DNA of 64,000 nucleotides from Cypionkella sp. (lineage in GTDB: Bacteria > Pseudomonadota > Alphaproteobacteria > Rhodobacterales > Rhodobacteraceae): the NCBI RefSeq assembly GCF_028290025.1, contig NZ_JAQGKQ010000066.1:1-64000 (forward strand). Direction: 5' to 3'. Made by a program: the position numbers and the translations under genes. Below, piece after piece: positions 18,500-28,389 of this stretch. The number at the start of each line of letters is the position of its first letter. Positions within the stretch are counted from its first letter, which is position 1. Below the pieces are notes generated by a model that was given only the letters and a program-made list of their open reading frames with translations, searched no databases and was not told the DNA's origin.

Positions 18500-19174
18500 T
18501 CAGCGCTTTTGCCGCCAAGTGCCCAGCCAAGCCCCAATCCGACCGAAAAATCCGCCCGCCCGTGCCCGCGCAGCTCCGGCACGTGCTTCAACTCCATCCC
18601 AAGTTTCGCCCGCGTCCGCCACCGCAGGCTCCACCATCCGCTCCCAAAATTGTAGCCACATCCGCCGCAACATGAACACCCCAAACAGCAGTGCCAGCAG
18701 TACAATGATGTTAACATAGGGAATTATCCGCACGTCAGGCCCCGCCACAGCCTTCACAGCAACCGCATTCGGGTAAATCGACAGCCAAGCCAACCTCCAA
18801 CCGTAATGCGTCACCGACACCCATTTCGGAGCGGTCTCGGCCGATTTCAGATTGCCGGCCTCGGCCTGCAAGTTAGAGCTGTCATATTTAAAGTAAGGCG
18901 GCCAGATCCAACCAGTGTCCTCATTCCGGTAGACAATGACATCGCCATCCGGAAAAGCCGCCTCGATGAAGCGAATATCCCGCGTCACAGTGCTCTCACC
19001 GGTGCCTACATCCGGCGACGCATAGGCCCATGAATTCTCGGACCCAACCGTTGTGAGCCGATTGTAAGTGTTTGTAATCCTGACAACATCGTGCTGCGGC
19101 AGAGTGTAATTCAAAAAGCCCGCCACCACGAGCAACAGCAGAATTCGGATGCTCCACTTCACATAGGTCCACAT
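18500..19174 (-). CDS. DUF1523 family membrane protein (last gene of AAA+ operon)
   Basis: A 224-residue protein with an N-terminal span (about 8-24), an extracytoplasmic region beginning NYTLPQHDVVRITNT, and a second span (about 148-168) followed by a basic, alanine/glycine-rich cytoplasmic tail. The N-terminal half matches my memory of DUF1523, a family common in Rhodobacteraceae with no known role. It ends the six-gene operon starting at 24990, 12 bases after the preceding small membrane protein. Its span topology suggests it anchors or senses for the soluble ATPase system; that is inference. Confidence 0.75.
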   Translation of the reverse strand: MWTYVKWSIRILLLLVVAGFLNYTLPQHDVVRITNTYNRLTTVGSENSWAYASPDVGTGESTVTRDIRFIEAAFPDGDVIVYRNEDTGWIWPPYFKYDSSNLQAEAGNLKSAETAPKWVSVTHYGWRLAWLSIYPNAVAVKAVAGPDVRIIPYVNIIVLLALLFGVFMLRRMWLQFWERMVEPAVADAGETWDGVEARAGAARARAGGFFGRIGAWLGTWRQKR

Positions 19175-19186
19175 TCTGGTCGCTCC

Positions 19187-19453
19187 TTACTGATAGTTAA
19201 CAAAATAGACGGTCGCTGTAACGACCACCGCCGGGATGATATAAACCAACCAGAGCAGCCTACGGCGCAGCCCCTTTTCATAGGTTTGCATCCCGCCCCT
19301 GATATAGCTCTCACGGTCGCCCTCGATACCCCCGGCATCGAATTTCTTTTCCAACTTCTCTCGCCGAACCGATCGGGAATAGATCGAAATAAGCACATAA
19401 GCCACGGAGAGTATGATGAAACCCAGAATTGCGGCCCGCAAGATGCCAATCAT
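19187..19453 (-). CDS. Small two-span membrane protein in AAA+ operon
   Basis: An 88-residue protein with two hydrophobic segments (about 4-24 and 66-84) flanking a charged middle REKLEKKFDAGGIEGDRE. The ATG at 19453 overlaps the end of the upstream gene by 4 bases and has GGGGCAGAG ahead, so it is translationally coupled. No family recognised. Along with the DUF1523 protein it would provide the membrane part of the operon's product. Confidence 0.7.
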   Translation of the reverse strand: MIGILRAAILGFIILSVAYVLISIYSRSVRREKLEKKFDAGGIEGDRESYIRGGMQTYEKGLRRRLLWLVYIIPAVVVTATVYFVNYQ

Positions 19454-20811
19454 CTCTGCCCCCTCGTAACAGCGCCCCAAGGCCCAACAGCAGCCGCCAA
19501 ATCGCGTGCAGGCTTAGGTTCTGGCCGATGCCGATTGTCCATAGAAGGCTCCGGCCCAAACAACGCTTCCCGCGCGCCTTGGGCATCCACCTTATACTCC
19601 CGCTCCAGAAAATCGGCGACATACTGGCGCTTACGCTCCGACCAAGTTGCATATTGCGCGTAAAACAATTCCTTATGCACAATAAACATCTGGCGCACAT
19701 CCATCGGCGCCAACTCGGCCAAAAGCATGTTGACCAGATCGCGCTCCGGCCCGGGTGCCGCCCGCAAAGTGTAGAAATACGCCAAATTTTCCGAGGTGAT
19801 TCGGGGCCAATCGCCCGCTCCTTCCACCCAGCGCAAAAGCTGCGCCAATCCCAGAAATTCCTCCGGCAGCGCCCCTCCCAAACGATACGCGATCTTGCGC
19901 AAATCGGTGCGCCGCGCATCGCCGATTTCCAGATCAAGCGCCTCAGCGGCATCAACCAAAACGAAATCCATTTTTTGTCGCAACACCCCCGCGGCATCCA
20001 TCCCACGCGCCTGCACGATGGGTTCGACAAGGCCGTTACGCTCCAACCACTCGGCGACGGCATTGCGCTGCGTCAGGTCCATCACGGGAGAAATCGGCAT
20101 GTTTCCAAGAGCTTGACGCGGCTTTGTGCTGATCACACCGGGGAACTTTACATCGCGAAACACATAGAGCCCGCCGAAATGACTGGTCCAGAAACTCGGC
20201 TGTTGGAAAGTCATCGCGGGTAGATAGATCGGCATCCGCGTCACATCGCCGGTCTTTTTTGCAAGCTCGATCATCTCGGCCATTAGCACATCATCGCGCC
20301 AACCGTCGGGCTCTTGGCGGAAACGGTCAATCAGTTTGGCCAATTTGCTGGCATCGGCGACATGGCCGCCAATGGTATCTGCCTCGACGGTAATTTGACG
20401 AATTTCCAACAGTTTGGCCGCATTTGCGACCTCATAGACAGAGTTCTGCAACTCTCCTGCCACGGCATCACGCGCGGTCAGCGCAAAAAGTTGGCTTTCA
20501 TTGGCCTCGATAAATTGCTGCAGGATCCCCCGCGCAGTCGAGAATTTCATGTTCAACAACGGGGCCGATTTTTGACTGGTGGTCAGCAGGATAAACTGCC
20601 GATTGCAACCGTTCGGGTTCAGGTAAAGATCATCTCCCAATTCATCACCGATCTCTGGCGAATAACCCGAGATGTCGATGTGGAAGTCCTTCAGCGTCGT
20701 CTCTTTGTTAATCAGATGCTTTAGCGCGCGATTGTATCGCTCAACCAATTGCGGCGACGAAACCTCAATCAGGTTGCCAAACATTAGGCCCTTTTCGATC
20801 AGGCGTTTCAT
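19450..20811 (-). CDS. Conserved protein of unknown function, probably DUF6638
   Basis: A 453-residue soluble protein with no catalytic motif I can name. The N-terminal stretch GLMFGNLIEVSSPQLVERYN and the segment ISGYSPEIGDELGDDLYLNP look conserved; I recall this as the DUF6638 family, but that is from memory. The C-terminal 30 residues are basic and probably flexible. Its ATG directly abuts the stop of the AAA+ ATPase gene, so the two are almost certainly made in fixed ratio, suggesting a direct partner of the ATPase. Confidence 0.7.
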   Translation of the reverse strand: MKRLIEKGLMFGNLIEVSSPQLVERYNRALKHLINKETTLKDFHIDISGYSPEIGDELGDDLYLNPNGCNRQFILLTTSQKSAPLLNMKFSTARGILQQFIEANESQLFALTARDAVAGELQNSVYEVANAAKLLEIRQITVEADTIGGHVADASKLAKLIDRFRQEPDGWRDDVLMAEMIELAKKTGDVTRMPIYLPAMTFQQPSFWTSHFGGLYVFRDVKFPGVISTKPRQALGNMPISPVMDLTQRNAVAEWLERNGLVEPIVQARGMDAAGVLRQKMDFVLVDAAEALDLEIGDARRTDLRKIAYRLGGALPEEFLGLAQLLRWVEGAGDWPRITSENLAYFYTLRAAPGPERDLVNMLLAELAPMDVRQMFIVHKELFYAQYATWSERKRQYVADFLEREYKVDAQGAREALFGPEPSMDNRHRPEPKPARDLAAAVGPWGAVTRGQR

Positions 20812-22743
20812 TTACGCCTTCCCCTCGGAATACCGCCGCTTTGCTGCTTCCTGCCGTTTGAAATCACGCACCATGCCGTCAATTGCCACTTCGTCCGACT
20901 TATCAGCATAACGGAATTCACTGTCCGCGTAGCGATTGATTTCTTGGATCACCATTTCGACAGTGATCGGTTGCGTCAGCCCCTTAATCATCGTCAGCTT
21001 TTCGTCATACGGTTTAAAAAGGAACAGATCTGGGTTTTCCATCCAGGCATCGGGCAGTTCAAAGTCCATCGCTCGAACCTTCACAGCGTCAGTGATGTTC
21101 TTGATCGCGCGGCCGGTAAAACGTTCATCTGCTTGTTGAATTGCTTTCAAATATGTACCCAACTTCGCCAGTGTATCCAGCGCACCCAGATCGCTCTGCA
21201 CCTTGTCCCAGACCCTTAGCAAGCCATCCTCGTGCGGTTTTGCGTAGCCTGCAAAACTTTCGGTGACCGCCCGCTTAATCTCTTGGGCGGCGAATAAATC
21301 ATGGCCACCGACGGGAATGGAATGGTTCTTACCCAGCAAAAGCGAGAGAATGTCGATGTAATCCTCGCGGCTTTGCGGACCATCAACCAAAAATCGAGCG
21401 CCCGCCCTTTGGCGCAAAGCGTCATCGACATTTTCAGGGTAATTCGAGAACATCCCAAAGGTGCAATTGCCGCGCACCACGGTATTGGCACCTGCAAAGG
21501 CACCCATAAACACCGCCGTCACTTCCTGTTGCCCCGCCGAGGATTGCCGATCACCGCGTTTGCCAGCGACTTGGTCAATATCATCAATGGTGCCAAAGCC
21601 AATCACGCCCGGATCGAGCACGTTATCAATGAAAGCTTTGGCATTCTGACCCGATTTGCCCTGATACGAGTCGATCTGGTCAATTGAAAAGTTCTGATAG
21701 CGGAAAGGATAGCCTGCGGCTTTGCAGTAATCGCTTAGCAAACCAGCCATCATCTGAATAAGCGTGGTCTTGCCAGTGCCGGGTTTTCCATCGCCCATGA
21801 AGGTGAAGATAAAACCGCCCAACTCGGCAAAAGGGTTCAGCTTGCGCTCAAAATCATAGGCCATCAGCATTTTAGCCAAACGCAGACTTTGATACTTGGC
21901 AATGTGGTTGCCCACCACTTCCAAAGGCTTCTTGAACTGCATCGTCAGCGCGCCGCCCTTGGCAGCACGCGCGGGTTTGAAGCCAGCAATCGACAGAGCG
22001 TCCGCTTCGACCCGCCACGAGCCGCCCACAAAGGCTTGCAGGCGCGGCGCGCCCTCCGCCCGCAGGGCCACACGCTGCATCAACGCCTCGCAGAACGCAC
22101 TGACCACCGCGACAAGCCTCGCTTCGTCACTGGCAAGAAGGGCAATATCCTGATCTAATTCCCACAATGCGCCTTGCAAAGCCAAAGGCGCGTTGTCTGT
22201 CAGGATTTCCTCGACCGCCCCGACTTCGACAGTCGTTGCACCCATTGAAGGCGAGACCAAAAACGCTGTGGCGTTGGCGAAAGTAAAGAGCGTCAACAAC
22301 GCTTCGGCCGCGAGCAATTCGGTAAACTCGCTGCGTTTCCCATCTGGCAAACGGCCCTCAAGATTGGCTTTTTTCAGTTCGGCCAGCCCAGACTGCGCTG
22401 CAAAAGTATCAGCCATGGCCAAAGCAATCGCCACGCCGCGCCGTAGGCTGTGCAAGGCGGCGGCTTGCACCGGCGACACCAAGCCGTCGCCCAAGGCTTC
22501 CACCCTCTCAATGACGCGCACACCGCCGGGGCGCGCGGTGCTGCGGGTGACCATGCCGGGGGTGGTTGAACGGAACATCGGCCGCGTTCCGATGCCCGGC
22601 GAGCGCTCGGCTTTGGCCTCGACAACGGCTGATTTCGCCAATCGCGGCGTATGGTCGAACCCGGTCAAAAGCGCCAAAGCGCTGTCATACTGCGCGCGGA
22701 TGGTTTCTTCCCGCAGTTCCATTGTGTCACGCGCGCCGGTCAT
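20812..22743 (-). CDS. AAA+ ATPase, core of an uncharacterised operon
   Basis: A 643-residue protein. The C-terminal half is an AAA+ module: Walker A GDGKPGTGKTT (317-327), Walker B with IDDID (386-390), a sensor-1 asparagine in MFSNYPEN (about 434) and an arginine-finger region LRQRAGARF (443-451). The first 280 residues are a helical domain unlike classic MoxR or ClpX and presumably bind substrate or partners. No protease, transposition or restriction motif is seen. Flanked within 0-40 bases by co-directional genes of unknown function, it likely drives a remodelling complex. Confidence 0.82.
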   Translation of the reverse strand: MTGARDTMELREETIRAQYDSALALLTGFDHTPRLAKSAVVEAKAERSPGIGTRPMFRSTTPGMVTRSTARPGGVRVIERVEALGDGLVSPVQAAALHSLRRGVAIALAMADTFAAQSGLAELKKANLEGRLPDGKRSEFTELLAAEALLTLFTFANATAFLVSPSMGATTVEVGAVEEILTDNAPLALQGALWELDQDIALLASDEARLVAVVSAFCEALMQRVALRAEGAPRLQAFVGGSWRVEADALSIAGFKPARAAKGGALTMQFKKPLEVVGNHIAKYQSLRLAKMLMAYDFERKLNPFAELGGFIFTFMGDGKPGTGKTTLIQMMAGLLSDYCKAAGYPFRYQNFSIDQIDSYQGKSGQNAKAFIDNVLDPGVIGFGTIDDIDQVAGKRGDRQSSAGQQEVTAVFMGAFAGANTVVRGNCTFGMFSNYPENVDDALRQRAGARFLVDGPQSREDYIDILSLLLGKNHSIPVGGHDLFAAQEIKRAVTESFAGYAKPHEDGLLRVWDKVQSDLGALDTLAKLGTYLKAIQQADERFTGRAIKNITDAVKVRAMDFELPDAWMENPDLFLFKPYDEKLTMIKGLTQPITVEMVIQEINRYADSEFRYADKSDEVAIDGMVRDFKRQEAAKRRYSEGKA

Positions 22744-22782
22744 TTTGTTTCCAATCGGTTCTTTTCAATCGTTTACGCAAGC

Positions 22783-23916
22783 CTACCGCACGGGCAAAAT
22801 GCGATCACCTTCACCCACCACGAATTTGCGCAGTTCGCGAAAGCCGAGCGGATCAAGGTCTGCGAGCACTTGGTAGGGCCGCTCGGGCAGGATCACCATG
22901 CGATCAATCTTCGTCGCGCCGCTGTCAGGTGCGAAAGCGTCCAACTTGTAGACCTGACGTTCGGCACTGGAAAACCAACCCTCTTTGACCTCTTCTTCGC
23001 GGTCAGAAATCAGGTCTTCCACCGTCCATACCAGCGCCCAATCGTCGCCGTCAGGCGCGTTGGCATCTGCGAGAACCTGTGCAATCGGGCCGGACTGTAG
23101 GGTGAAATCATGGCTGTGCATCGGGCCAATTGTAATCCGCCGCAGACGTTTCGGGTGCAAGCCACTGAAATCTTTGTCGAACCCCTGAGCGATGGTCAGC
23201 AATTTAAGACCCAAAGCCGACTGCGCGATCAGATGCGCCTGCGCCATCGGCCAGCGGCGGTCATCATTTGGCAGGGGCTTTTTTCCGCTGTCTTCGACAT
23301 CCATCAGATAGACGGCGGGCAAGTTGGCTTGGGTGTCATATACCGCCCAATGGACCAAGAAATGCTTGCGCTCCTCGCCGCTGCGGCGGACATCTTCGAT
23401 CCATTGGCAATCGGGATCATTGCGTGGCCAGAAGATGCCACCGACGGCAAGGGATTCATAATAAAGCCGCTGGCTTAGCGCGAATTGCAACTGGATCGGC
23501 ACGGTCAGATCCCGCACGATCTGGCGCACCATGCGATCCTTCAGCTCAGTTTCCGACGCCATGCCGCCCAAGTGCTTTTGAACCTGCGCCGCGTCCAGCG
23601 CCATCATCATCAATTCTTGCGCCACCGGAAAACCGGAGTCGTGGCGATCAAACGTCAGCCGCGGCGAGCCTTCAGCCCGCCCCGTCATCAGATACTTGTA
23701 GTTCAGCGCCTTGAAGGTGCCGGTCAGCGCCGACAAATACCGCCCCAAAACCCGGGCCTCGGTGCGAGTCAAACGGCCCTCAGCCTCCACCTCACCCGCC
23801 ACCTTGATCAAATGGCGGGTGATCCGCTCAAACTTGGCAAAATAACGCCGCGCCGTGAGCGTGTCGTAAAGTTCTTGGTGGTCAGTTGTCAGCTGATCTT
23901 TGACCGTTTCGGCCAC
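22783..23916 (-). CDS. Conserved protein of unknown function in AAA+ operon
   Basis: A 377-residue soluble protein. The N-terminal 200 residues are mainly helical with many charged residues; the C-terminal half looks like alternating strands (ALVWTVEDLISDREEEVKEG, then QVYKLDAFAPDSG and MVILPERPYQVLADL). No enzymatic signature is recognised. It begins 3 bases after the coiled-coil gene ends and is followed 39 bases later by the ATPase. It may correspond to DUF6384 or a similar Rhodobacteraceae family, an uncertain recollection. Confidence 0.68.
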   Translation of the reverse strand: MAETVKDQLTTDHQELYDTLTARRYFAKFERITRHLIKVAGEVEAEGRLTRTEARVLGRYLSALTGTFKALNYKYLMTGRAEGSPRLTFDRHDSGFPVAQELMMMALDAAQVQKHLGGMASETELKDRMVRQIVRDLTVPIQLQFALSQRLYYESLAVGGIFWPRNDPDCQWIEDVRRSGEERKHFLVHWAVYDTQANLPAVYLMDVEDSGKKPLPNDDRRWPMAQAHLIAQSALGLKLLTIAQGFDKDFSGLHPKRLRRITIGPMHSHDFTLQSGPIAQVLADANAPDGDDWALVWTVEDLISDREEEVKEGWFSSAERQVYKLDAFAPDSGATKIDRMVILPERPYQVLADLDPLGFRELRKFVVGEGDRILPVR

Positions 23917-23919
23917 CGC

Positions 23920-24990
23920 TTATTCCCCGTATGCGTTCTTGTCGTGCTTCTCGACGATCTTCGCGAACCGCCGCGCGAAACGTTCATCCGCCTTGGCTTT
24001 TTGTTCTAGCACCTCGCGAGCGAACACCATGTGCCCCTCATGCGCCTCCAGCATATCCGCCATTTTCTGATTGGTCGCAGCCCCAATGGCGGCCATCGCC
24101 ACCTGCGCCTCTTGGTCGGTTTTCACGCCAATCTCGTTGATACGGTGGGCGACATCCTGCTGCTGAGCGGTCTTCAAGCTAGCGCTCAAAGCATCGTACA
24201 AAACCACCCGCTGCTTGGTGTCCGTTTGCAATTTATTGATCAAAACCAGCTGCGTGGCGGCCTGATTGGTCAAACTATCGACCCAAGTTTTACCTTTTTC
24301 AATGTAGCGTTCCAACGTCTGCGATTTGGCCAGTTGCACCTGTTCGTCCTGCACCAGCGCATTGTAGCGTCCGTTCAGTGTGGCAAGTTCGGTTTCCAGC
24401 TTGGTGCGCGCGCTGGCGTCTTGCTCGACGGAAATCTTGTTCTCAAGCTCGATAATCTTCGGGTCCATCGCGCCAACCTCTGCGCGCACGGCTTCCAGCG
24501 CCATCACAGTGGCTTCACGTTCGGTCAGAGTCGCGCCAAGGTTCGCGTCGACCGTGGCCTTCTGCGCGTTCAGCATGTCCAACTGACCCTGCAGCAACCG
24601 GACGATGATGTCGGACTTGGAAATCAAATCCTGCAACTTGCTGTCGATTGACGCCGTCCGCATCCGTTCTTGCCGCATCGATTCCGATTTGGCGTTGGAA
24701 AACATCCCGATGAAGCTTTCCATCCCAGTCTTCGAGCGCATTTCATCGAAATCTTTTGAAAACCCCGCCGTCACATCATCGAGGCCCATGATAAGCTCGG
24801 CGATATTAGCGTTCATCAGGTCGGTGTGTTTGTGGACATCCTCAAGCGAGGCGTTTTCGATATCTACCGAGGTTCCTGCGTCCAGCTTGGAGCGCGCTTC
24901 TTCGATCCGCCCAGTGATCGCGGAAATCTTCGCCTGCGCCGCCGCAACCTGTGCTTGGCTTTCCTTGATCTGCGTGTCGAAATCCGCCAT
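23920..24990 (-). CDS. Coiled-coil protein, first gene of AAA+ operon
   Basis: A 356-residue protein without signal or membrane span, rich in Ala, Gln, Glu and Lys with long heptad-like stretches: about 1-40, 130-210 and 280-350. One more basic patch with methionines (ESMRQERMRTASIDSKL) lies near 125. The layout is reminiscent of PspA- or TelA-like coiled-coil proteins that work at membranes, but no family motif is clear. The ATG at 24990 has a strong GGAGGG site 4 bases ahead, the best ribosome site in the operon, so it is probably the most abundant product. Confidence 0.72.
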   Translation of the reverse strand: MADFDTQIKESQAQVAAAQAKISAITGRIEEARSKLDAGTSVDIENASLEDVHKHTDLMNANIAELIMGLDDVTAGFSKDFDEMRSKTGMESFIGMFSNAKSESMRQERMRTASIDSKLQDLISKSDIIVRLLQGQLDMLNAQKATVDANLGATLTEREATVMALEAVRAEVGAMDPKIIELENKISVEQDASARTKLETELATLNGRYNALVQDEQVQLAKSQTLERYIEKGKTWVDSLTNQAATQLVLINKLQTDTKQRVVLYDALSASLKTAQQQDVAHRINEIGVKTDQEAQVAMAAIGAATNQKMADMLEAHEGHMVFAREVLEQKAKADERFARRFAKIVEKHDKNAYGE

Positions 24991-25229
24991 CGAACCCTCC
25001 GTTATGAATGTCGTGCCATGATATAGGCATGTTAAATCTAGATACATCACTTCGGCCGGGGAATTCGCATTGCTCCACGCGCTCTAGCGCAGCACCGTGC
25101 CCCGATGACCGATCATGCTAACCTTGCCGCAGTCACGGCCCGTCGCCAAGAGCTTATTGGGTTGAGGCAGTATCTGCTCCGCATTCGACCAATAATCGGT
25201 TGGGCGCGGCATCGCAGCGCCCCGGCGCG

Positions 25230-26069
25230 CTATACCGGAATGTTGTCGATCAACCGCACACCGTCCAACCAAGCTGCCGCCAGCATGCGACGCGGCCGTT
25301 GAGGGTCATCCGAGGGCATCAACGTCTCGGCATCGCGCAGTTCGATATATTCCACCCGATCAAACCCCGCGTGTCTTAGCTTTTCGGCCGCCTCGCGTAT
25401 CGCCATTCGGTCAGACTGCCCAGCGCGGATATCCTCTGCCGCCGCTGTGATCGCGACATAGAGCACGCCCGCAATCGCGCGGCCCTCCGGCGTCAGGCGA
25501 TTATTGCGTGAAGACATCGCAAGCCCATCCGTCTCTCGGATGGTCTCGCAGCCAACGATCGTAATCGGCAAATTCAAGTCGCGCACCAGCCGCAAGACGA
25601 CCTGCAACTGCTGCCAATCTTTTTGGCCAAAATAGCCCCTGTCGGCCATCGTCATGCCAAAAAGTTTTGTGACCACGGTCGCCACACCGTCAAAATGCCC
25701 CGGGCGCATCCGGCCTTCCAACGGTTCAGACACACCGCCGACCGAAACGGTTGAGGTGAAGCCCGCGGGATAAACCTCGTCCGGCACCGGGGTAAAGATC
25801 ACATCGACGCCGACGGTCTGCAGCAAGGCCGCGTCGGCTTCTTCGGTGCGGGGATACTGCTTCAGATCATCCGGGTTGTTGAACTGCTTGGGATTGACGA
25901 AAATCGTCACAATCACCCGCTGGCATTCCGCCTTCGCGGCACGGGCCAGTGACAGATGACCGTCGTGCAGCGCGCCCATCGTTGGCACCACTCCGATCAC
26001 TTCGCCAGCCGCCTTCCAAGCCCGCACCAAGATGCGCAGCTCGGCGATCTTCCGAACAATTTGCGTCAA
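25230..26069 (-). CDS. panC: Pantothenate synthetase
   Basis: A 279-residue ligase joining pantoate and beta-alanine with [21 protein letters not shown] holds the HIGH-type nucleotide site, VNPKQFN and [12 protein letters not shown] the pantoate site, and [14 protein letters not shown] the KMSKS-like loop. The start is an unusual TTG at 26069, overlapping the panB stop (TTGA), so translation depends on coupling to panB. The 239 bases from 24991 to 25229 upstream of the AAA+ operon contain no gene I can support. Confidence 0.95.
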   Translation of the reverse strand: MTQIVRKIAELRILVRAWKAAGEVIGVVPTMGALHDGHLSLARAAKAECQRVIVTIFVNPKQFNNPDDLKQYPRTEEADAALLQTVGVDVIFTPVPDEVYPAGFTSTVSVGGVSEPLEGRMRPGHFDGVATVVTKLFGMTMADRGYFGQKDWQQLQVVLRLVRDLNLPITIVGCETIRETDGLAMSSRNNRLTPEGRAIAGVLYVAITAAAEDIRAGQSDRMAIREAAEKLRHAGFDRVEYIELRDAETLMPSDDPQRPRRMLAAAWLDGVRLIDNIPV

Positions 26070-26899
26070 GGCTGCTTGCCCTTCAGCACATCTGCAAATG
26101 AATGTTCTTCATCCGGAAACGTCCCCGCGCGCACTTCGGCGGCATATTCTGCAATCGCTTCCGAGGCCAACATCCCCAGATCCGCATAGCGTTTGACAAA
26201 TTTCGGCCGGAAATCGGTGAAAAATCCAAGCATGTCATCGACCACCAGCACCTGCCCATCGCAGGCCGCCCCCGCACCGATGCCAATCGTCGGAATGGTC
26301 AGTCGTTGGGTGATCCGTGCAGCCAACCCCATCGGCACTTTTTCCAATACGACAGAGAACGCGCCGGCTTCTTCAACCGCCAGCGCATCCTCCATCACCC
26401 CATTGGCCTCGCCCTCGCGGCCCACCACTTTGTAGCCGCCCAAAGTGTTCACCGATTGCGGCGTAAGGCCGATATGCGCCTGCACGGGAATCCCCCGCTG
26501 CGTTAGGAATGCGATGGTTTCCGCCATATGCGCGCCGCCCTCCAGCTTGACGCAGGGCGCACCGGTCTCGACAATTAAGCGGGCAGCATTGCGATAAGCT
26601 TGCTGCGGGCTTTCCTCGTAGCTGCCAAACGGCATGTCGATGACCGCCATCGCTTTTTGCAGCCCCCGCACCACCGAGCGGCCATGTAGAATCATCATCT
26701 CCATCGTCACGCCGATTGTGCTCGGCATGCCATGCAACACCATTCCCACCGAATCACCGACCAGAGCCATATCGCAATGCGCGTCCACCAACCGCGCCAC
26801 CGGCGTGGTGTAAGCCGTCAAAACCACCAGCGGCCCTTGGCCTTTGCGGGCTCGAATATCGGGCGGTAGCACTGGGCGAACGGGGGAGGTTGCACTCAT
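26066..26899 (-). CDS. panB: 3-methyl-2-oxobutanoate hydroxymethyltransferase
   Basis: A 277-residue enzyme transferring a hydroxymethyl group from methylene-tetrahydrofolate to 2-oxoisovalerate, the first committed step to pantothenate. [30 protein letters not shown] with the metal-binding aspartate, VKLEGG and [14 protein letters not shown] are typical. I used the ATG at 26899 behind GGAGCCGATCAG; a frame open to 26944 lacks family sequence. It is the first gene of a panB-panC operon. Confidence 0.96.
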   Translation of the reverse strand: MSATSPVRPVLPPDIRARKGQGPLVVLTAYTTPVARLVDAHCDMALVGDSVGMVLHGMPSTIGVTMEMMILHGRSVVRGLQKAMAVIDMPFGSYEESPQQAYRNAARLIVETGAPCVKLEGGAHMAETIAFLTQRGIPVQAHIGLTPQSVNTLGGYKVVGREGEANGVMEDALAVEEAGAFSVVLEKVPMGLAARITQRLTIPTIGIGAGAACDGQVLVVDDMLGFFTDFRPKFVKRYADLGMLASEAIAEYAAEVRAGTFPDEEHSFADVLKGKQP

Positions 26900-27072
26900 C
26901 TGATCGGCTCCGCGAATACATTTGTGCCAATCATATGGGCACAAGCCATCGGGGACGGCAAGATTATACGCCGCATCGCAGCGGCAAACCGGCTTGACGG
27001 CGCAGCATCTTGAAGGTGCTATGCTACTCGAAACCTAAACCCATACGTTTGGACTCCAACTTCGAGGCGCTG

Positions 27073-27414
27073 ATGTCGAACATTGAACGTGTAACCCGCG
27101 AGGGCATCCCGGCTGAAACCACCCGCCCCGATCCATCGCGCGTCATTGAAGGCGATCCGGTGCATACCACATGGAACATCGAAGATCGTGACGGGCTTTA
27201 TTGCGGGCTGTGGCAATCAACCCCGGGTAAGTGGACGATCAACTATGTCGAGTGGGAATACGTCTTCATCCATTCCGGCCATTCCGTGTTGACCGACGAC
27301 GCGGGAGCGACAACCGAGTTGAAGGCTGGTGACAGCTTTATCATTCGACCCGGCTATTTCGGCACGTGGACAGTGCTGGAAACCACGCTAAAAGACTATG
27401 TAATCAAGGGCTAA
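27073..27414 (+). CDS. Cupin domain protein (Cupin_3/DUF861-like)
   Basis: A 113-residue single-domain cupin. WKWE-type region YVEWEYVFIHSGHSVLTDDAG and the closing strand LKAGDSFIIRPGYFGTW give the two cupin motifs; the pattern W-x-VE-x-EY and PG-x-x-GTW is that of the DUF861/EutQ-like set related to ureidoglycine aminohydrolase. It may bind a metal and a small carboxylate but the reaction is unknown. The ATG at 27073 has GAGG 8 bases ahead. A strong terminator lies directly behind. Confidence 0.82.
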   Translation: MSNIERVTREGIPAETTRPDPSRVIEGDPVHTTWNIEDRDGLYCGLWQSTPGKWTINYVEWEYVFIHSGHSVLTDDAGATTELKAGDSFIIRPGYFGTWTVLETTLKDYVIKG

Positions 27415-27449
27415 AGCAATAGACCCCGCATCGCGCGGGGTCTATTGCT
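27415..27449. terminator. Bidirectional terminator between cupin and L,D-transpeptidase
   Basis: AGCAATAGACCCCGC and GCGGGGTCTATTGCT form a perfect 15-bp stem with a 5-base loop, starting at the cupin stop and ending 19 bases before the stop of the convergent transpeptidase. It can serve both strands, though only a short T/A stretch flanks it. Confidence 0.85.
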
Positions 27450-27468
27450 ATTAATCGTGCCGGTAAAC

Positions 27469-28389
27469 TCAGCCGTTGCTTGTTGAACCGTCAGCCAAAG
27501 CAAGTTCTGGCAAGGCCGGACAATCGGCTGCATCAATGCCTTTACGTTTGCAGGTTGAAAGCCGCTTTTTCTCAGCCTTGGCAGCCTCTTTGGCATCCAA
27601 CTCAGCTTGCTTCATTGCGGCTTCGGCTTGGGCCGCTTCTTGATCAACCAGCATTTGCGCATCGCGTGGCTTGCGGGCGATGTTTTCAGGCGTTTCCGGC
27701 ACAGCGCGCCCCCAGGCATCGTCCATATAGGGGCCTTCGATCGCAAGGCTCTCTTCAAGCGAACGTACTTTAACCCGTGTGCCGAGGTCGATCCGATCAT
27801 AAAGATCAATCGCGTCTTGGTTGAACAGGCGTATGCAGCCTGCCGAGGTTGCATGACCAATCGTCTCATTCTGAATCGTACCGTGAATACGGAACATCGA
27901 GTCGCGACCGCCGCGATACAGATACATCGCCCGCGCACCCAGGGGATTATCAAGACCGCCAGCGCGGCCACCCGCATATTCTGCGTAAAGGTCAGGCCGA
28001 GTGCGGATCATGTTGGCAGTTGGCTGCCACGATGGCCATTTGGCTTTACGCCCTATCACGCCCGAGCCACGAAATGACAACCCTTCACGCCCAACGGCAA
28101 TCGCGTACCGCATTGCACGGCCGTTTTCCTGCACCAGATAAAGCTTGCGGGCAAACGTATCTATCACAATGGTGCCCGGCGCATCATCTGCTGCATAATC
28201 TACCTCGGCGCGCGCACGATCAGCCGACAGCAGTTCGGCAGCGACAGGCTCAATATAGAAACCCTCGTCCTCTACACCCTCGTAGCCGGGTACAACCCTT
28301 GGGGATGAGTTTTGGGTTTGCGGAGTCCCACAGGCGGCAAGCGCGCTGAGCGACAACACGCCAATGAGGCGAATAATATAGCTGTTCAC
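27469..28389 (-). CDS. L,D-transpeptidase (YkuD/ErfK family), lipoprotein
   Basis: A 306-residue periplasmic enzyme. The N terminus has a lipoprotein signal ending LSALAAC (Cys about 20). The YkuD domain (about 70-210) contains TIVIDTFARKLYLVQ at its start and HATSAGCIRLFNQD at its end, with the catalytic cysteine in SAGCIR. Such enzymes make 3-3 peptidoglycan crosslinks or attach proteins to peptidoglycan. A long charged alpha-helical tail (about 235-285, many Ala, Glu and Lys) is probably a coiled coil. Confidence 0.9.
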   Translation of the reverse strand: MNSYIIRLIGVLSLSALAACGTPQTQNSSPRVVPGYEGVEDEGFYIEPVAAELLSADRARAEVDYAADDAPGTIVIDTFARKLYLVQENGRAMRYAIAVGREGLSFRGSGVIGRKAKWPSWQPTANMIRTRPDLYAEYAGGRAGGLDNPLGARAMYLYRGGRDSMFRIHGTIQNETIGHATSAGCIRLFNQDAIDLYDRIDLGTRVKVRSLEESLAIEGPYMDDAWGRAVPETPENIARKPRDAQMLVDQEAAQAEAAMKQAELDAKEAAKAEKKRLSTCKRKGIDAADCPALPELALADGSTSNG

